The translations under genes were made by a program, and so were the position numbers. A DNA stretch of 33,086 bases from CAZWTD01 sp964637345 (GTDB lineage: Bacteria > Patescibacteriota > Patescibacteriia > HK-STAS-PATE-3): NCBI GenBank assembly GCA_964637345.1, contig CAZWTD010000012.1, positions 1 through 33,086 on the forward strand, given 5' to 3'. The notes beneath the pieces were generated by a model. The model was not told the origin of the DNA. It ran no database searches and saw only the letters and a program-made list of their open reading frames with translations. Shown here one piece after another: positions 12,919 through 21,074 of this stretch. The stretch's first letter is position 1; the number at the start of each line of letters is the position of its first letter.

Positions 12919-14193
12919 TTAAAATCCTTCGTAATCGCGAACTAAGAGTTGCGACTCAATTTGCTTGACCGTTTCAATCACGACGCTCACGACGATAAGC
13001 AAGCTCGTGCCGCCGACAACAAAGGTTTGCGTGCCCGTGGCTGATTGCATAATCGTCGGGAGCACAGCAATCACACCGAGGAAAAGGGCGCCAGCAAGAA
13101 TAATTCGATTCGAGACGTATCCCAGGTATTGCGCGGTGTGACTACCCGGCCGAATCCCCGGAATGAAGCCGCCTTGCTTCTGTAAATTTTCAGCGATTTG
13201 GTGCGGATGAAAAATGACTGAGGTATAGAAATACGTAAAGACGAACACTAAGAGGAAGTAGAGAGCGCCGTAAATCGGCCCGCCCTGGAAATGCTGGACC
13301 ATCCACTGGGCAATTCCAGACAGCGCGGCATTCGGCGAGTTGACGAAAAATTGCGCGACGAGCGATGGAATTAAAACCAAGGAGACGGCGAAGATAATCG
13401 GGATAACGCCGGCCTGGTTCACGCGCATTGGGAGGTGCGTGTTCACACCGCCATACACACGATTCCCTCGAACGCGTCGAGCGTAGGAAACGGGAATATT
13501 CCGCTGCGCCTCAGTAACGAAGACAACCCCGGCAATGGTAATCAAGCCGATCGCGAGGAAGAGCAGGACTGTCGGGAGCTGCGTCGGATCAAAGGTGGCA
13601 ACGAACTGCTGAATCGACAAGGGAAGCTGGGCCACGATACCAGCAAAAATAATCAAGGAAATGCCGTTGCCAACTTTTTGCTCGGAGATCAGTTCGCCGA
13701 TCCACATGAGGAACATTGTTCCGCCGGTGATCGTCACCATCGCCGTGATCAGATCAAAGGCTGAGAGCGTTCCGATGATACCCTGGCCTTGCTGCCGGAG
13801 AAGGGTAATCGTCGCATAGGCCTGAAGAATAGCGAGCGGGACGGTCAGGAGGCGCGTCCACTGATTAATCCGTTGATGCCCGCGTTCTCCATCCTTCGCA
13901 ATCTCTTCAAGCTTCGGAATAATCATTTGAAGCAGCTGGAAGATAATCGACGCGGTGATGTAGGGCCCAACGCCAAGCATAACGAGCGAAAAATTTTCGA
14001 GCGCGCCGCCGGAAAAAACGTTCAAGAGACCGAGGAGCTGGTTGGAACCGAAGAACTCCTTCAGTTGACTAACGTCAACTCCCGGAATCGGAACGTGGGC
14101 CGCGATGCGAAATACAACGAGGAGCCCGAGCACGATGAGTAATTTCGCGCGGACTTCTTTAATGCGCCAGATTTGTGATAGTTTCTCCCACAT
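12919..14193 (-). CDS. secY: Preprotein translocase subunit SecY
   Basis: The product is 424 residues with ten membrane helices expected. RIAAHVPIPGVD and GLLNVFSGGALENFSLVMLGVGPYI (helices 1-2, plug region) and the basic cytoplasmic loop PVSYARRVRG match SecY. The protein ends SQLLVRDYEGF. With SecE and SecG it forms the protein-conducting channel; neither partner is in the window. Its position between rplO (3 nt gap) and adk is the standard spc order. Confidence 0.97.
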   Translation of the reverse strand: MWEKLSQIWRIKEVRAKLLIVLGLLVVFRIAAHVPIPGVDVSQLKEFFGSNQLLGLLNVFSGGALENFSLVMLGVGPYITASIIFQLLQMIIPKLEEIAKDGERGHQRINQWTRLLTVPLAILQAYATITLLRQQGQGIIGTLSAFDLITAMVTITGGTMFLMWIGELISEQKVGNGISLIIFAGIVAQLPLSIQQFVATFDPTQLPTVLLFLAIGLITIAGVVFVTEAQRNIPVSYARRVRGNRVYGGVNTHLPMRVNQAGVIPIIFAVSLVLIPSLVAQFFVNSPNAALSGIAQWMVQHFQGGPIYGALYFLLVFVFTYFYTSVIFHPHQIAENLQKQGGFIPGIRPGSHTAQYLGYVSNRIILAGALFLGVIAVLPTIMQSATGTQTFVVGGTSLLIVVSVVIETVKQIESQLLVRDYEGF

Positions 14194-14196
14194 GGC

Positions 14197-14685
14197 TTAC
14201 GCCTTGGGTTGGGTGCGATGATTCTTCGCTGGACGACGTCGAAAACGCTGAGCGAGCACGACAACGCTCCCGCCCGCTTCAGTAATTGCCCGCCGGGCGC
14301 TCGCGGAAAATCCGTTCGCCTTCACGGTCAACGCATGCTCGAGGGTTCCGGTTCCGATAATCTTGACCCGGCGATTTGTTCGGATCACCCGATCAGACAG
14401 CAAGCGTTCCGGCGTCACAAGCGTTCCGGCGTCGTAGCGCGCGAGCTGCTTCAGCGTGACCGCTTCGGTAACCGGAGCCAGCGATCGGAATCCGCGAACT
14501 TTCGGGAGGTGAGAGACGAGCTGCTTCATCGCGCGACGGCGAATACCGCGGCGACCACCGGTTCGGGCGCGCTGTCCTTTCTGTCCGCGCGTCGCGTAGG
14601 TTCCGTGTCCGGAGCCAAGACCGCGACCAACGCGCTTTTTTCGTTTTGCGCCGCGCGGGCGCGTGAGGGCGTGAAGTCCGTTCAT
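14197..14685 (-). CDS. rplO: 50S ribosomal protein L15
   Basis: The product is 162 residues, slightly long through its C-terminal basic tail (FRRRPAKNHRTQPKA). The signature region KRKKRVGRGLGSGHGTYATRG, rich in Gly and Arg, is L15's extended rRNA-binding arm. The start overlaps the rpsE stop by 4 nt. L30 (rpmD), normally encoded between rpsE and rplO, is missing: there is no space for it. Confidence 0.96.
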   Translation of the reverse strand: MNGLHALTRPRGAKRKKRVGRGLGSGHGTYATRGQKGQRARTGGRRGIRRRAMKQLVSHLPKVRGFRSLAPVTEAVTLKQLARYDAGTLVTPERLLSDRVIRTNRRVKIIGTGTLEHALTVKANGFSASARRAITEAGGSVVVLAQRFRRRPAKNHRTQPKA

Positions 14686-15197
14686 GACTTCGTCTCCTTC
14701 TTCGAGGATGCCGCCTGCTCGCGGGGTTGGCGAAGTTGAGCGATTGCGGCGAACACTGCCTTGATATTATTCAACTTGTTGCGTGAACCAAGCATCTTCC
14801 CGACAACGTCCTTAATTCCGCTCAGCTCCATGACGTTGCGGACCGCCCCGCCAGCGATAACGCCGGTACCAGCCGGAGCCGGCTTTAGAATAACCGACGC
14901 GGCTCCAAAGCGAACGCGAACCTCGTGCGGAATGGTTGTTCCTTGCCGCGGAATAGTCACCAAGCGCTTCTTCGCCGCAGTCGAAGCTTTTCCGACAGCC
15001 GCGCTCACGTCCGCGCCTTTTTGAATGCTGTAACCGACTCGGCCCTTGCCGTCGCCGATCACAACCGTTGCGCGAAAACGCATGCGCTTTCCGCCGGCCA
15101 CCACGCGGGTAACCCGGCTAATTTCAACGACCTTCTGCTCAAACTCTCGGTCTTTCGGATTGGCTTCGCCGCGATGGCGGCGTGGTGAATTCGACAT
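14682..15197 (-). CDS. rpsE: 30S ribosomal protein S5
   Basis: The product is 171 residues. The double-stranded RNA-binding half includes VVEISRVTRVVAGGKRMRF and VVIGDGKGRVGYSIQKGADV; the second half contains PAPAGTGVIAGGAVRNVMEL and ends in a Lys-rich tail. S5 sits at the mRNA entry tunnel and affects decoding accuracy. A 7-nt gap separates it from rplR; it is translationally coupled to rplO by an ATGA overlap. Confidence 0.96.
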   Translation of the reverse strand: MSNSPRRHRGEANPKDREFEQKVVEISRVTRVVAGGKRMRFRATVVIGDGKGRVGYSIQKGADVSAAVGKASTAAKKRLVTIPRQGTTIPHEVRVRFGAASVILKPAPAGTGVIAGGAVRNVMELSGIKDVVGKMLGSRNKLNNIKAVFAAIAQLRQPREQAASSKKETKS

Positions 15198-15204
15198 AAA
15201 AATA

Positions 15205-15564
15205 TTACAAGTTCAATCCTGCTGCGCGCGCTGCGTCGGCTAAGGCCTGAACCCGGCCGTGATAGAGCCGACCGCCGCGATCAAACACAACGGCGGTAAT
15301 TCCCAGCGCTTTCGCCTTCTCGGCAATCGCTTTTCCGACCGCTTCGGCCCGAACGCGCTTTGTTCCGGTTAATCCTTTCAAGGACGCTTCCGTCACCGCC
15401 GCAAGGGTCTTCCCTGAAGCGTCATCAATAAGCTGACAAGCGATGTACTGAAGGCTCCGGTGGACGGCAAGACGCGGGCGCTCCGCTGTCCCGATCACGC
15501 GGGCGCGGATGCGGCGTTTCCGCCGGATGAGTCGAATTTGCTTCTGTCGCGTTGCGTCGTTCAT
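15205..15564 (-). CDS. rplR: 50S ribosomal protein L18
   Basis: The product is 119 residues. The basic N-terminus (RLIRRKRRIRARVIGTAERPR) and LAVHRSLQYIACQLIDDASGKTLA, VFDRGGRLYHGRVQALADAAR are characteristic. L18 binds 5S rRNA in the central protuberance together with L5. It lies 3 nt after rplF. Confidence 0.96.
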   Translation of the reverse strand: MNDATRQKQIRLIRRKRRIRARVIGTAERPRLAVHRSLQYIACQLIDDASGKTLAAVTEASLKGLTGTKRVRAEAVGKAIAEKAKALGITAVVFDRGGRLYHGRVQALADAARAAGLNL

Positions 15565-15567
15565 ACC

Positions 15568-16119
15568 TTATTTAGCTCCGGCGGCCTTCGCTTGCTTCCC
15601 GGCCTTCCGTCGAATAGTTTCATCAGAGTACTTAATCCCCTTCCCTTTGTAAGGTTCGGGCGGGCGAATCTTGCGAATCTGCGCGGATAGCTCTCCGACG
15701 AGCTGCTTATCAATTCCCGAAATCGTAATGACGTTTTTCTCAACCGTGGCGGTAATTCCAGCAGGCAGAGGAAACTCAACCGGATGCGAGAAGCCGAGAT
15801 TGAGGACAAGGCCAGGGGCTTTCGCGGCCGCCTGATACCCAACACCGTTAATCTCAAGCTTCTTCGAAAAACCTTCAGTCACGCCGTGCACCATATTCGC
15901 AATCAAGCGCTGGGCGAGGCCCCAGAGCGCGCGCTCGTCCTTCACGTCAGGATGCGCAACGCTGACCGTAAGTACGGAGTCAGCCTGAACAACCTGAACC
16001 GCTTCCGGAAAACGCTGGGACAGTTCGCCTTTCGGGCCGGTAACCGTTACTCGACCCGGTTCAATCGAAACCGTGACGCCGGAGGGAATGGAAATGGGAA
16101 GCTTGCCGATGCGTGACAT
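15568..16119 (-). CDS. rplF: 50S ribosomal protein L6
   Basis: The product is 183 residues starting MSRIGKLPI at ATG 16119, the normal L6 start; the upstream in-frame TTG at 16137 is rejected. Both repeat domains are visible (GVTVSIEPGRVTVTGPKGEL and GITATVEKNVITISGIDKQLVGE), and the C-terminus has PPEPYKGKGIKYSDE, the conserved rRNA-binding loop. Two nucleotides separate it from the rpsH stop. No SD is present. Confidence 0.96.
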   Translation of the reverse strand: MSRIGKLPISIPSGVTVSIEPGRVTVTGPKGELSQRFPEAVQVVQADSVLTVSVAHPDVKDERALWGLAQRLIANMVHGVTEGFSKKLEINGVGYQAAAKAPGLVLNLGFSHPVEFPLPAGITATVEKNVITISGIDKQLVGELSAQIRKIRPPEPYKGKGIKYSDETIRRKAGKQAKAAGAK

Positions 16120-16121
16120 AA

Positions 16122-16511
16122 TTAGGAGACTTCGCAAAGAATTTCACCGCCGAGCGAACGCTTCCGGGCATCGCGGTTCGTCATAATGCCCTGGGAGGTA
16201 GAGACGATCGCGATTCCATAATCGCTCAAGACTCGAGGCAGTTTTGCTCGCTTTACGTACACGCGATGGCCGGGCGAGCTGATGCGTCGAATCGTTTTCA
16301 ATACCGGCGCTCCGTCAGCTTGCTTCAAGGTAAGGAGAAGCGGGCCGTTGTCTCCGTCTCGCGCGACAGTCTCAAGGTAGCCTTCCGCGACAAGAATATC
16401 GGCGATAGCGGCCTTAAGTTTCGAGTATGGGACGCGCACGGTCCAATGACGGACAAGCGCGGCGTTCCGCAGTCGGGTCAGGAAATCAGCGATGGGATCG
16501 GTCATAGCCAT
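16122..16511 (-). CDS. rpsH: 30S ribosomal protein S8
   Basis: The product is 129 residues (an ATG two codons later, at 16505, is equally possible). TDPIADFLTRLRNA and the C-terminal GIAIVSTSQGIMTNRDARKRSLGGEILC are classic S8, which binds helix 21 of 16S rRNA and in E. coli represses the spc operon. I did not find an obvious copy of its rRNA-like target upstream of rplE. Confidence 0.96.
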   Translation of the reverse strand: MAMTDPIADFLTRLRNAALVRHWTVRVPYSKLKAAIADILVAEGYLETVARDGDNGPLLLTLKQADGAPVLKTIRRISSPGHRVYVKRAKLPRVLSDYGIAIVSTSQGIMTNRDARKRSLGGEILCEVS

Positions 16512-16517
16512 AACATT

Positions 16518-16712
16518 CTACCAAGATGACTTCATAATGCCGGGAATTTCTCCACGGTTTGCAAGCTCGCGGAAGCAGATACGACAGAGGTCGAACTTCC
16601 GAATGTAGCCGCGCTGGCGGCCACAGCGCCAACAGCGCCGGACCACACGAGTTGGATACTTCGGGTTCTTCCGATTTCGCTTCGATTTCGCGATTTGCGC
16701 TTCAGTAGCCAT
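16518..16712 (-). CDS. rpsN: 30S ribosomal protein S14 type Z
   Basis: The product is 64 residues, the short zinc-binding form. CWRC and CRIC supply the four Cys ligands, with RGYIRKFDLCRICFREL between and ANRGEIPGIMKSSW at the end. It sits between rplE (3-nt gap) and rpsH (6-nt gap), its standard place. The zinc-dependent version is common in compact and thermophilic bacterial lineages. Confidence 0.96.
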   Translation of the reverse strand: MATEAQIAKSKRNRKNPKYPTRVVRRCWRCGRQRGYIRKFDLCRICFRELANRGEIPGIMKSSW

Positions 16713-16715
16713 ACG

Positions 16716-17255
16716 TTATCGTTGAAAAGGAAATCCGAGACCAGTCAGGAGAGCGAGGCCCTCGGCTGGGGTCTTCGCGGTTGTCACGACGGTAATCTCA
16801 AGGCCAAAGGTGTGATCAACATCGTCTGACATCGTTTCCGGAAACACGGTGTGCTCTTTCAAGCCGAGGGTATAGTTTCCAGACTTTCCAAACGCCTTCG
16901 GGTTAATGCCTTGAAAGTCTCGAACACGCGGGAGGGCGATGTTGACCAGACGGTCAATGAAATGCTCCATTCGTTCGCCGCGTAGAGTGACCGAAATCCC
17001 GACAACCATGCCTTTTCGGATTTTAAATCCGGCGACGGAAACGCGGGCTGCGCGCTTAACCGTTTTTTGACCGGTAATCTTCTGAAGGCCTTTTTCCACC
17101 GTCTCGATGAACTTCGCATCCTTGAGACTTCGACCAACGCCGACGTTCACGACGACCTTCACGAGCCGCGGAACAGCATGCACGTTGGAGTAGCCGAATT
17201 GCTCTTTCAGCTTCGGGAGAACCTCATTCCGATATTTCGAACGGAGTCGCGTCAT
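16716..17255 (-). CDS. rplE: 50S ribosomal protein L5
   Basis: The product is 179 residues. NVHAVPRLVKVVVNVGVGRSL, QKTVKRAARVSVAGFKIRKGM and the C-terminal TTAKTPAEGLALLTGLGFPF match L5, a 5S rRNA-binding protein that contacts the P-site tRNA. It begins 3 nt after the rplX stop. Confidence 0.97.
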   Translation of the reverse strand: MTRLRSKYRNEVLPKLKEQFGYSNVHAVPRLVKVVVNVGVGRSLKDAKFIETVEKGLQKITGQKTVKRAARVSVAGFKIRKGMVVGISVTLRGERMEHFIDRLVNIALPRVRDFQGINPKAFGKSGNYTLGLKEHTVFPETMSDDVDHTFGLEITVVTTAKTPAEGLALLTGLGFPFQR

Positions 17256-17258
17256 AGA

Positions 17259-17567
17259 TTATGCAAAGGTTTCTTGGCACTTCCGGCACTTTCGGAGCTT
17301 CTTTCCGTCAGCACGGTGGCTCCCGATCCGCGTGCGCTTTCCACACTTCGGACAGAGCAGCATCACGTTTGAGGCCGGAATCGGAGCGTTGAACTTCACC
17401 TGCTGGCCTTTTTCGCCCGACCGCTTCGCTCGAACATTCTTCGTCAGAAGATTTAATCCTTCCACAACGATACGGTTCGCGCTCGGGAAGACCTGAACAA
17501 TCTTTCCGCTCTTACCACGGTCTTTACCAGAGATGAGTTCGACGTTATCGCCTTTCTTCAGCAACAT
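17259..17567 (-). CDS. rplX: 50S ribosomal protein L24 with zinc-ribbon-like tail
   Basis: The product is 102 residues. The N-terminal KOW motif (KGDNVELISGKDRGKSGKIVQVFP) binds 23S rRNA as an assembly initiator. The C-terminal extension has two Cys pairs (CPKC and CRKC), a zinc-ribbon form found in part of the L24 family. It begins 4 nt downstream of the rplN stop. Confidence 0.96.
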   Translation of the reverse strand: MLLKKGDNVELISGKDRGKSGKIVQVFPSANRIVVEGLNLLTKNVRAKRSGEKGQQVKFNAPIPASNVMLLCPKCGKRTRIGSHRADGKKLRKCRKCQETFA

Positions 17568-17571
17568 AGAG

Positions 17572-17943
17572 TTAGAGCACTTCCGGGGCTAATGAAGCAA
17601 TCCGCGTAAAGCCTTTCAGCTTCACTTCACGGGCAATCGGCCCGAAAACACGGCTGCCTTTTGGTTCTTTCGATTTCGGGTCAACGATAACCGCGGCGTT
17701 GTCATCGAAGCGAATCGCGCTTCCGTCAGGTCGCTTGTATTCCTTCCGCGTCCGAACGATAACTGCGTGGACAACATCACCTTTCTTCACGGCTGAATGC
17801 GGAGTCGCCTCAATCACGGAAGCGGTCATGATATCACCAATCCGTCCGTAGCGCTTCCGATAGCCGCCCCAAACGCGAATCGTCCGGAGGCGCCGAGCGC
17901 CGGAGTTATCTGCCAAATTGACGATGGTTCGGAGCTGGATCAT
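17572..17943 (-). CDS. rplN: 50S ribosomal protein L14
   Basis: The product is 123 residues. MIQLRTIVNLADNSGARRLR and the C-terminal RVFGPIAREVKLKGFTRIASLAPEVL are L14 signatures. It forms part of the factor-binding and intersubunit bridge region. Its start overlaps the rpsQ stop by 4 nt, indicating coupled translation. Confidence 0.97.
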   Translation of the reverse strand: MIQLRTIVNLADNSGARRLRTIRVWGGYRKRYGRIGDIMTASVIEATPHSAVKKGDVVHAVIVRTRKEYKRPDGSAIRFDDNAAVIVDPKSKEPKGSRVFGPIAREVKLKGFTRIASLAPEVL

Positions 17944-18200
17944 GGTCGCTGGGTTTTCTCAAGGAGGATCCACCGCTTGTCCTTCGACAAGGGCCGGGTT
18001 TCGACGAAGCGAACCCAGTCGCCGACATGGCAGGAATTCTGCTCATCGTGAACCTTGAAACGACGGCTCGTTCGATAGCGCTTCTGGTATTTCGGGTGAA
18101 GCTTCGTCCGTTCAACGCGGACAATGATCGTCTTCGCCATCGCGTCAGACACGACGCGCCCTTCAAATATTCGCTTGGTTGTACTTGGCTTCGTGGTCAT
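17940..18200 (-). CDS. rpsQ: 30S ribosomal protein S17
   Basis: The product is 86 residues: an OB-fold protein with GRVVSDAMAKTIIVRVERTK, HPKYQKRYRTSRRFKVHDE and VGDWVRFVETRPLSKDKRW. It binds the 5' domain of 16S rRNA early in assembly. It overlaps rpmC by 4 nt at its start and rplN by 4 nt at its end. Confidence 0.96.
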   Translation of the reverse strand: MTTKPSTTKRIFEGRVVSDAMAKTIIVRVERTKLHPKYQKRYRTSRRFKVHDEQNSCHVGDWVRFVETRPLSKDKRWILLEKTQRP

Positions 18201-18391
18201 GAGCGTTTCGTTGGCTCGTTGGTGAGCGTAAGAATCCGGGCAATAATACGGCGCTGCTCGCGAATGTCCCGAACATCTTTGAGTTGGCCGTTTGCAGCTT
18301 TGAAGCGAAGCTCACGGAGCCGCTCGCGCGTTTCTCCAAGGAGCTTCTTTAGCTCGGGCTGACTCTTCGATTTGAGTTCCTTGATCTCCAT
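18197..18391 (-). CDS. rpmC: 50S ribosomal protein L29
   Basis: The product is 64 residues starting MEIKELKSKS at ATG 18391; the frame open to 18472 lies over rplP and is not real. LKKLLGETRERLRELRFKAANGQLKDVRDIREQRRIIARILT is the two-helix L29 hairpin with its conserved RELRF-x-A core. It sits at the polypeptide exit, where trigger factor and SRP dock. The ATG is one base after the rplP stop. Confidence 0.95.
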   Translation of the reverse strand: MEIKELKSKSQPELKKLLGETRERLRELRFKAANGQLKDVRDIREQRRIIARILTLTNEPTKRS

Positions 18392-18392
18392 A

Positions 18393-18803
18393 CTATTGCG
18401 CTTTTTCAACAATACGAGTGAGGACAGGGAGCTTATGCGCCGCGAGACGGAGAGCTTTGTGGGCGATGTCACGATTGATGCCGCTCATCTCGAAGAGAAT
18501 TGTTCCGGGCTTGATGACGGCAACGTAATGGTCAACCGCACCCTTTCCGCCGCCCATCCGGACCTCGGAACCCTTAATCGTGATCGGCTTATCCGGGAAC
18601 ACACGAATCCAGATCTTTCCGCCTTTTTGGACATAGCGCGTGATCGCTCGGCGGGCCGATTCAATCTGGCGCGCAGTCATCCAGCAGGCCTCAGTCGCCT
18701 TCAGTCCATAGTGGCCGAAGTTAAGCTGGGTCTTCCGACGGGCGTGTCCACTGACTCGACCGCGGTGCCATTTCCGATGTTTAACCTTCTTCGGAGTCAA
18801 CAT
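18393..18803 (-). CDS. rplP: 50S ribosomal protein L16
   Basis: The product is 136 residues. MLTPKKVKHRKWHRGRVSG, FGHYGLKATEACWMTARQIE and VFPDKPITIKGSEVRMGGGKG match L16, which organises the A-site and elongation-factor region of the large subunit. The usual RMGKGKG reads RMGGGKG here. It begins 2 nt after the rpsC stop. Confidence 0.96.
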   Translation of the reverse strand: MLTPKKVKHRKWHRGRVSGHARRKTQLNFGHYGLKATEACWMTARQIESARRAITRYVQKGGKIWIRVFPDKPITIKGSEVRMGGGKGAVDHYVAVIKPGTILFEMSGINRDIAHKALRLAAHKLPVLTRIVEKAQ

Positions 18804-18805
18804 AC

Positions 18806-19465
18806 TTAGCGTCCTTCAGTTCCCTTCTTCTCAAATACTTCGCCTTTATAAATCCAGACTTTAATCCCGATCGCACCGTAGGTCGTCCGCGCGGCGCCGC
18901 GGCTGTAATCGATATCAGCGCGGATCGTCTGGAGCGGAAGCTTTCCCCAGGTCAGATACTCGGTTCGGGCAATTTCTGCTCCATTCAAACGGCCGGCGAC
19001 CGAAATCTTTACACCCTGGGCGCCTGCCCGCTTCACCTGTTCAACCGTCTGCTTCAGAATACGCCGGAAGGGAAGCCGCTTCTCGAGTTGTTCGGCAATG
19101 TTCTGAACAACAATCGTTGCGTCGAGTTCAGGTCGGCTGACTTCGTGAATGGTCAACTTCACCTGAAGCTTCGGATCGCGGATAAAGGCGCGCTTCACTT
19201 CTTTACGGAGCTGTTCGCTTCCGGCGCCGCCGCGGCCAATCACAACACCCGGCTTTGACGTATGAATAATCGCAGTCAAACTGTTTGAGGAGCGCTCGAT
19301 TTCAATCTTCGAGATCCCGGCGCCCTTCAGCTTCGTCGCGAGGTATTTCTTGATTTCAAGATCCTCTCGGAGGTAACGCCGATAATCCCGGGCGGAGAAC
19401 CACTTGGAGTTCCAGGTCCGGATGATACCGAGTCGGTAGCTAATTGGGTGAACCTTCTGTCCCAT
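18806..19465 (-). CDS. rpsC: 30S ribosomal protein S3
   Basis: The product is 219 residues. MGQKVHPISYRLGIIRTWNS, the type II KH domain with the GRGG loop (GVVIGRGGAGSEQLRK) and the C-terminal domain (GVKISVAGRLNGAEIARTEY, GKLPLQTIRADIDY, GVKVWIYKGE-like ending) are all present. S3 lines the mRNA entrance with S4 and S5 and has helicase-assisting activity. It follows rplV after 8 nt. Confidence 0.97.
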   Translation of the reverse strand: MGQKVHPISYRLGIIRTWNSKWFSARDYRRYLREDLEIKKYLATKLKGAGISKIEIERSSNSLTAIIHTSKPGVVIGRGGAGSEQLRKEVKRAFIRDPKLQVKLTIHEVSRPELDATIVVQNIAEQLEKRLPFRRILKQTVEQVKRAGAQGVKISVAGRLNGAEIARTEYLTWGKLPLQTIRADIDYSRGAARTTYGAIGIKVWIYKGEVFEKKGTEGR

Positions 19466-19473
19466 AGTCGAGG

Positions 19474-19896
19474 TTAGGCTTGAGCGGTTTCGGCCGCTTT
19501 AGGGGATGAGCTCTTCTCTTTCACGGTTTTCGTTTTCACCTTCGCTGCTTTCGGCGCAGGCTCCGTCTTCCCATCGGTCAGAACAACCGTAACATGAGAA
19601 GAGCGTTTCTGAATAACCGCTGCGCGGCCGAAGGCTCGAGGTCGATAGCGTTTCAACTTCGGACCTTCGTTCACGTCAATTTTCTGGATTTTCAAATCCT
19701 CGGCTTTCCGCTCTTGCTTCGCGGCGTTGGCGACTGCTGAAGCGACGAGCTTGGCTAAGGGATCGACCGAGCGCTTCGTCGTCACGCCGAGCCGGGTCAA
19801 TGCCACGTCCGCGCGCAAACCGACGATCGATTGGGCGAGGAGCCGAACCTTACGAGGGGCAATGCGGAGATAGGAGAGATGGGCGCGGAATTGCAT
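19474..19896 (-). CDS. rplV: 50S ribosomal protein L22 with low-complexity tail
   Basis: The product is 140 residues. The core (about 1-108) has LSYLRIAPRKVRLLAQSIVGL and the tunnel-lining beta-hairpin KLKRYRPRAFGRAAVIQKRSSH. Residues after about 108 are a Lys/Ala/Pro/Ser-rich tail not found in most bacterial L22 proteins. It would project from the tunnel exit. It follows rpsS after 3 nt. Confidence 0.96.
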   Translation of the reverse strand: MQFRAHLSYLRIAPRKVRLLAQSIVGLRADVALTRLGVTTKRSVDPLAKLVASAVANAAKQERKAEDLKIQKIDVNEGPKLKRYRPRAFGRAAVIQKRSSHVTVVLTDGKTEPAPKAAKVKTKTVKEKSSSPKAAETAQA

Positions 19897-19899
19897 AAA

Positions 19900-20235
19900 C
19901 TATTTCTTCGCTGCGGACTGAGCGGATTCAACTTGCTTCTTCTGAGCGGCGGCGGCCGCGGCCTCGGTTTCACGCTGCATCTTCCCGCCGTGCTTCACGA
20001 ACTTCCGGGTCAAGGCGAATTCACCGAGTCGATGACCAACCATGTTCTCAACGACGAAGACCGGGAGGTGTTCGCGGCCGTTATGCACGCCGATCGTGAA
20101 ACCGACCATTTCCGGCGTGATGACCGAATCTCGAGACCAGGTTTTCACCACAGTCCGGTCGCCCTTGCGAACCTTCGAGAGCTTCTTGATGAGTTTCGGG
20201 TCGGTGAACGGCCCTTTCTTTAAGCTTCGTGACAT
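19900..20235 (-). CDS. rpsS: 30S ribosomal protein S19 with Ala/Lys-rich tail
   Basis: The product is 111 residues. RSLKKGPFTDPKL and ITPEMVGFTIGVHNGREHLPVFV, GHRLGEFALTRKF are S19, in the small-subunit head near the decoding site. About 20 extra residues at the C-terminus are rich in Ala, Gln and Lys. It lies 4 nt after the rplB stop. Confidence 0.96.
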   Translation of the reverse strand: MSRSLKKGPFTDPKLIKKLSKVRKGDRTVVKTWSRDSVITPEMVGFTIGVHNGREHLPVFVVENMVGHRLGEFALTRKFVKHGGKMQRETEAAAAAAQKKQVESAQSAAKK

Positions 20236-20239
20236 ACGA

Positions 20240-21070
20240 TTAGGCTTTGCGTCGCTTGATAATGAGACGATCGCTCGACTTTGAACGGCGGGTCTTTACG
20301 CCGAGCGCTGGTTTACCCCAGACCGTCTTTGGATACTTGAGACCGATCGGCTGAACGCCCTCTCCACCGCCGTGCGGGTGGTCGACCGGGTTCATCGCTT
20401 TTCCACGAACGGTTGGACGAATTCCCTTCCAGCGCATACGCCCAGCTTTTCCGAGACGAATGTTTGCGTGGTCGACATTGCTGAGCTGACCGATAGACGC
20501 GCTGGCGCGCTTCGGGAACAGACGAACTTCACCGGACGGCATCTTCACCTGGGCGTGGTCGCCCTCAATCGTCATCAACACAGCTTGCTGGCCGGCCGAA
20601 CGGACGAGCTTTCCGCCTGATCCGGGGTGAAGCTCGATGTTGTGAATGAAGAGTCCGGTCGGAATCATGGCCAAGGGCATCCGATTGCCGGTCCGAACGT
20701 CGATCTTCTGCATGGAACTCACAACCATTTCGCCAGCCTGGAGTCCGTTCGGGGCGAGGATATAGCGCTTCTCGCCGTCGGCGTACTCGATCAAGGCAAT
20801 GTGCGCCGAGCGATTCGGGTCGTACTCAAGAGCACGAACGGTTGCTGGCTGATCATAACGATCTTGGCGGAAATCAACAAGTCGATAGTAGCGCTTCGGC
20901 CGTCCGCCACGATGGCGCAAGGTAATCTTTCCCTGATTGTTTCGTCCGGCATTCCCGGCAATCGCAAGGCGCAATCGCTTCTCCGGCCGTTTCTTCGTCA
21001 GGTGCGACGTATCAACCACCGAGGCATGTCGGCGTCCAGGAGTCGTCGGTTTGTAGGATTTAATCGGCAT
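20240..21070 (-). CDS. rplB: 50S ribosomal protein L2
   Basis: The product is 276 residues. It carries the near-invariant NPVDHPHGGGEG loop, whose His residue is linked to peptidyl-transferase function, as well as SHLTKKRPEKRLRL, GRNNQGKITLRHRGG and the basic tail RSKSSDRLIIKRRK. It is one of the primary 23S-binding proteins. It starts 4 nt after the rplW stop. No SD is present. Confidence 0.97.
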   Translation of the reverse strand: MPIKSYKPTTPGRRHASVVDTSHLTKKRPEKRLRLAIAGNAGRNNQGKITLRHRGGRPKRYYRLVDFRQDRYDQPATVRALEYDPNRSAHIALIEYADGEKRYILAPNGLQAGEMVVSSMQKIDVRTGNRMPLAMIPTGLFIHNIELHPGSGGKLVRSAGQQAVLMTIEGDHAQVKMPSGEVRLFPKRASASIGQLSNVDHANIRLGKAGRMRWKGIRPTVRGKAMNPVDHPHGGGEGVQPIGLKYPKTVWGKPALGVKTRRSKSSDRLIIKRRKA

Positions 21071-21074
21071 AGTC

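Noticed and set aside
16119..16137. Longer rplF starting at TTG 16137
   Set aside because: It would overlap rpsH and add residues foreign to L6. MSRIGKLPI is the normal start.
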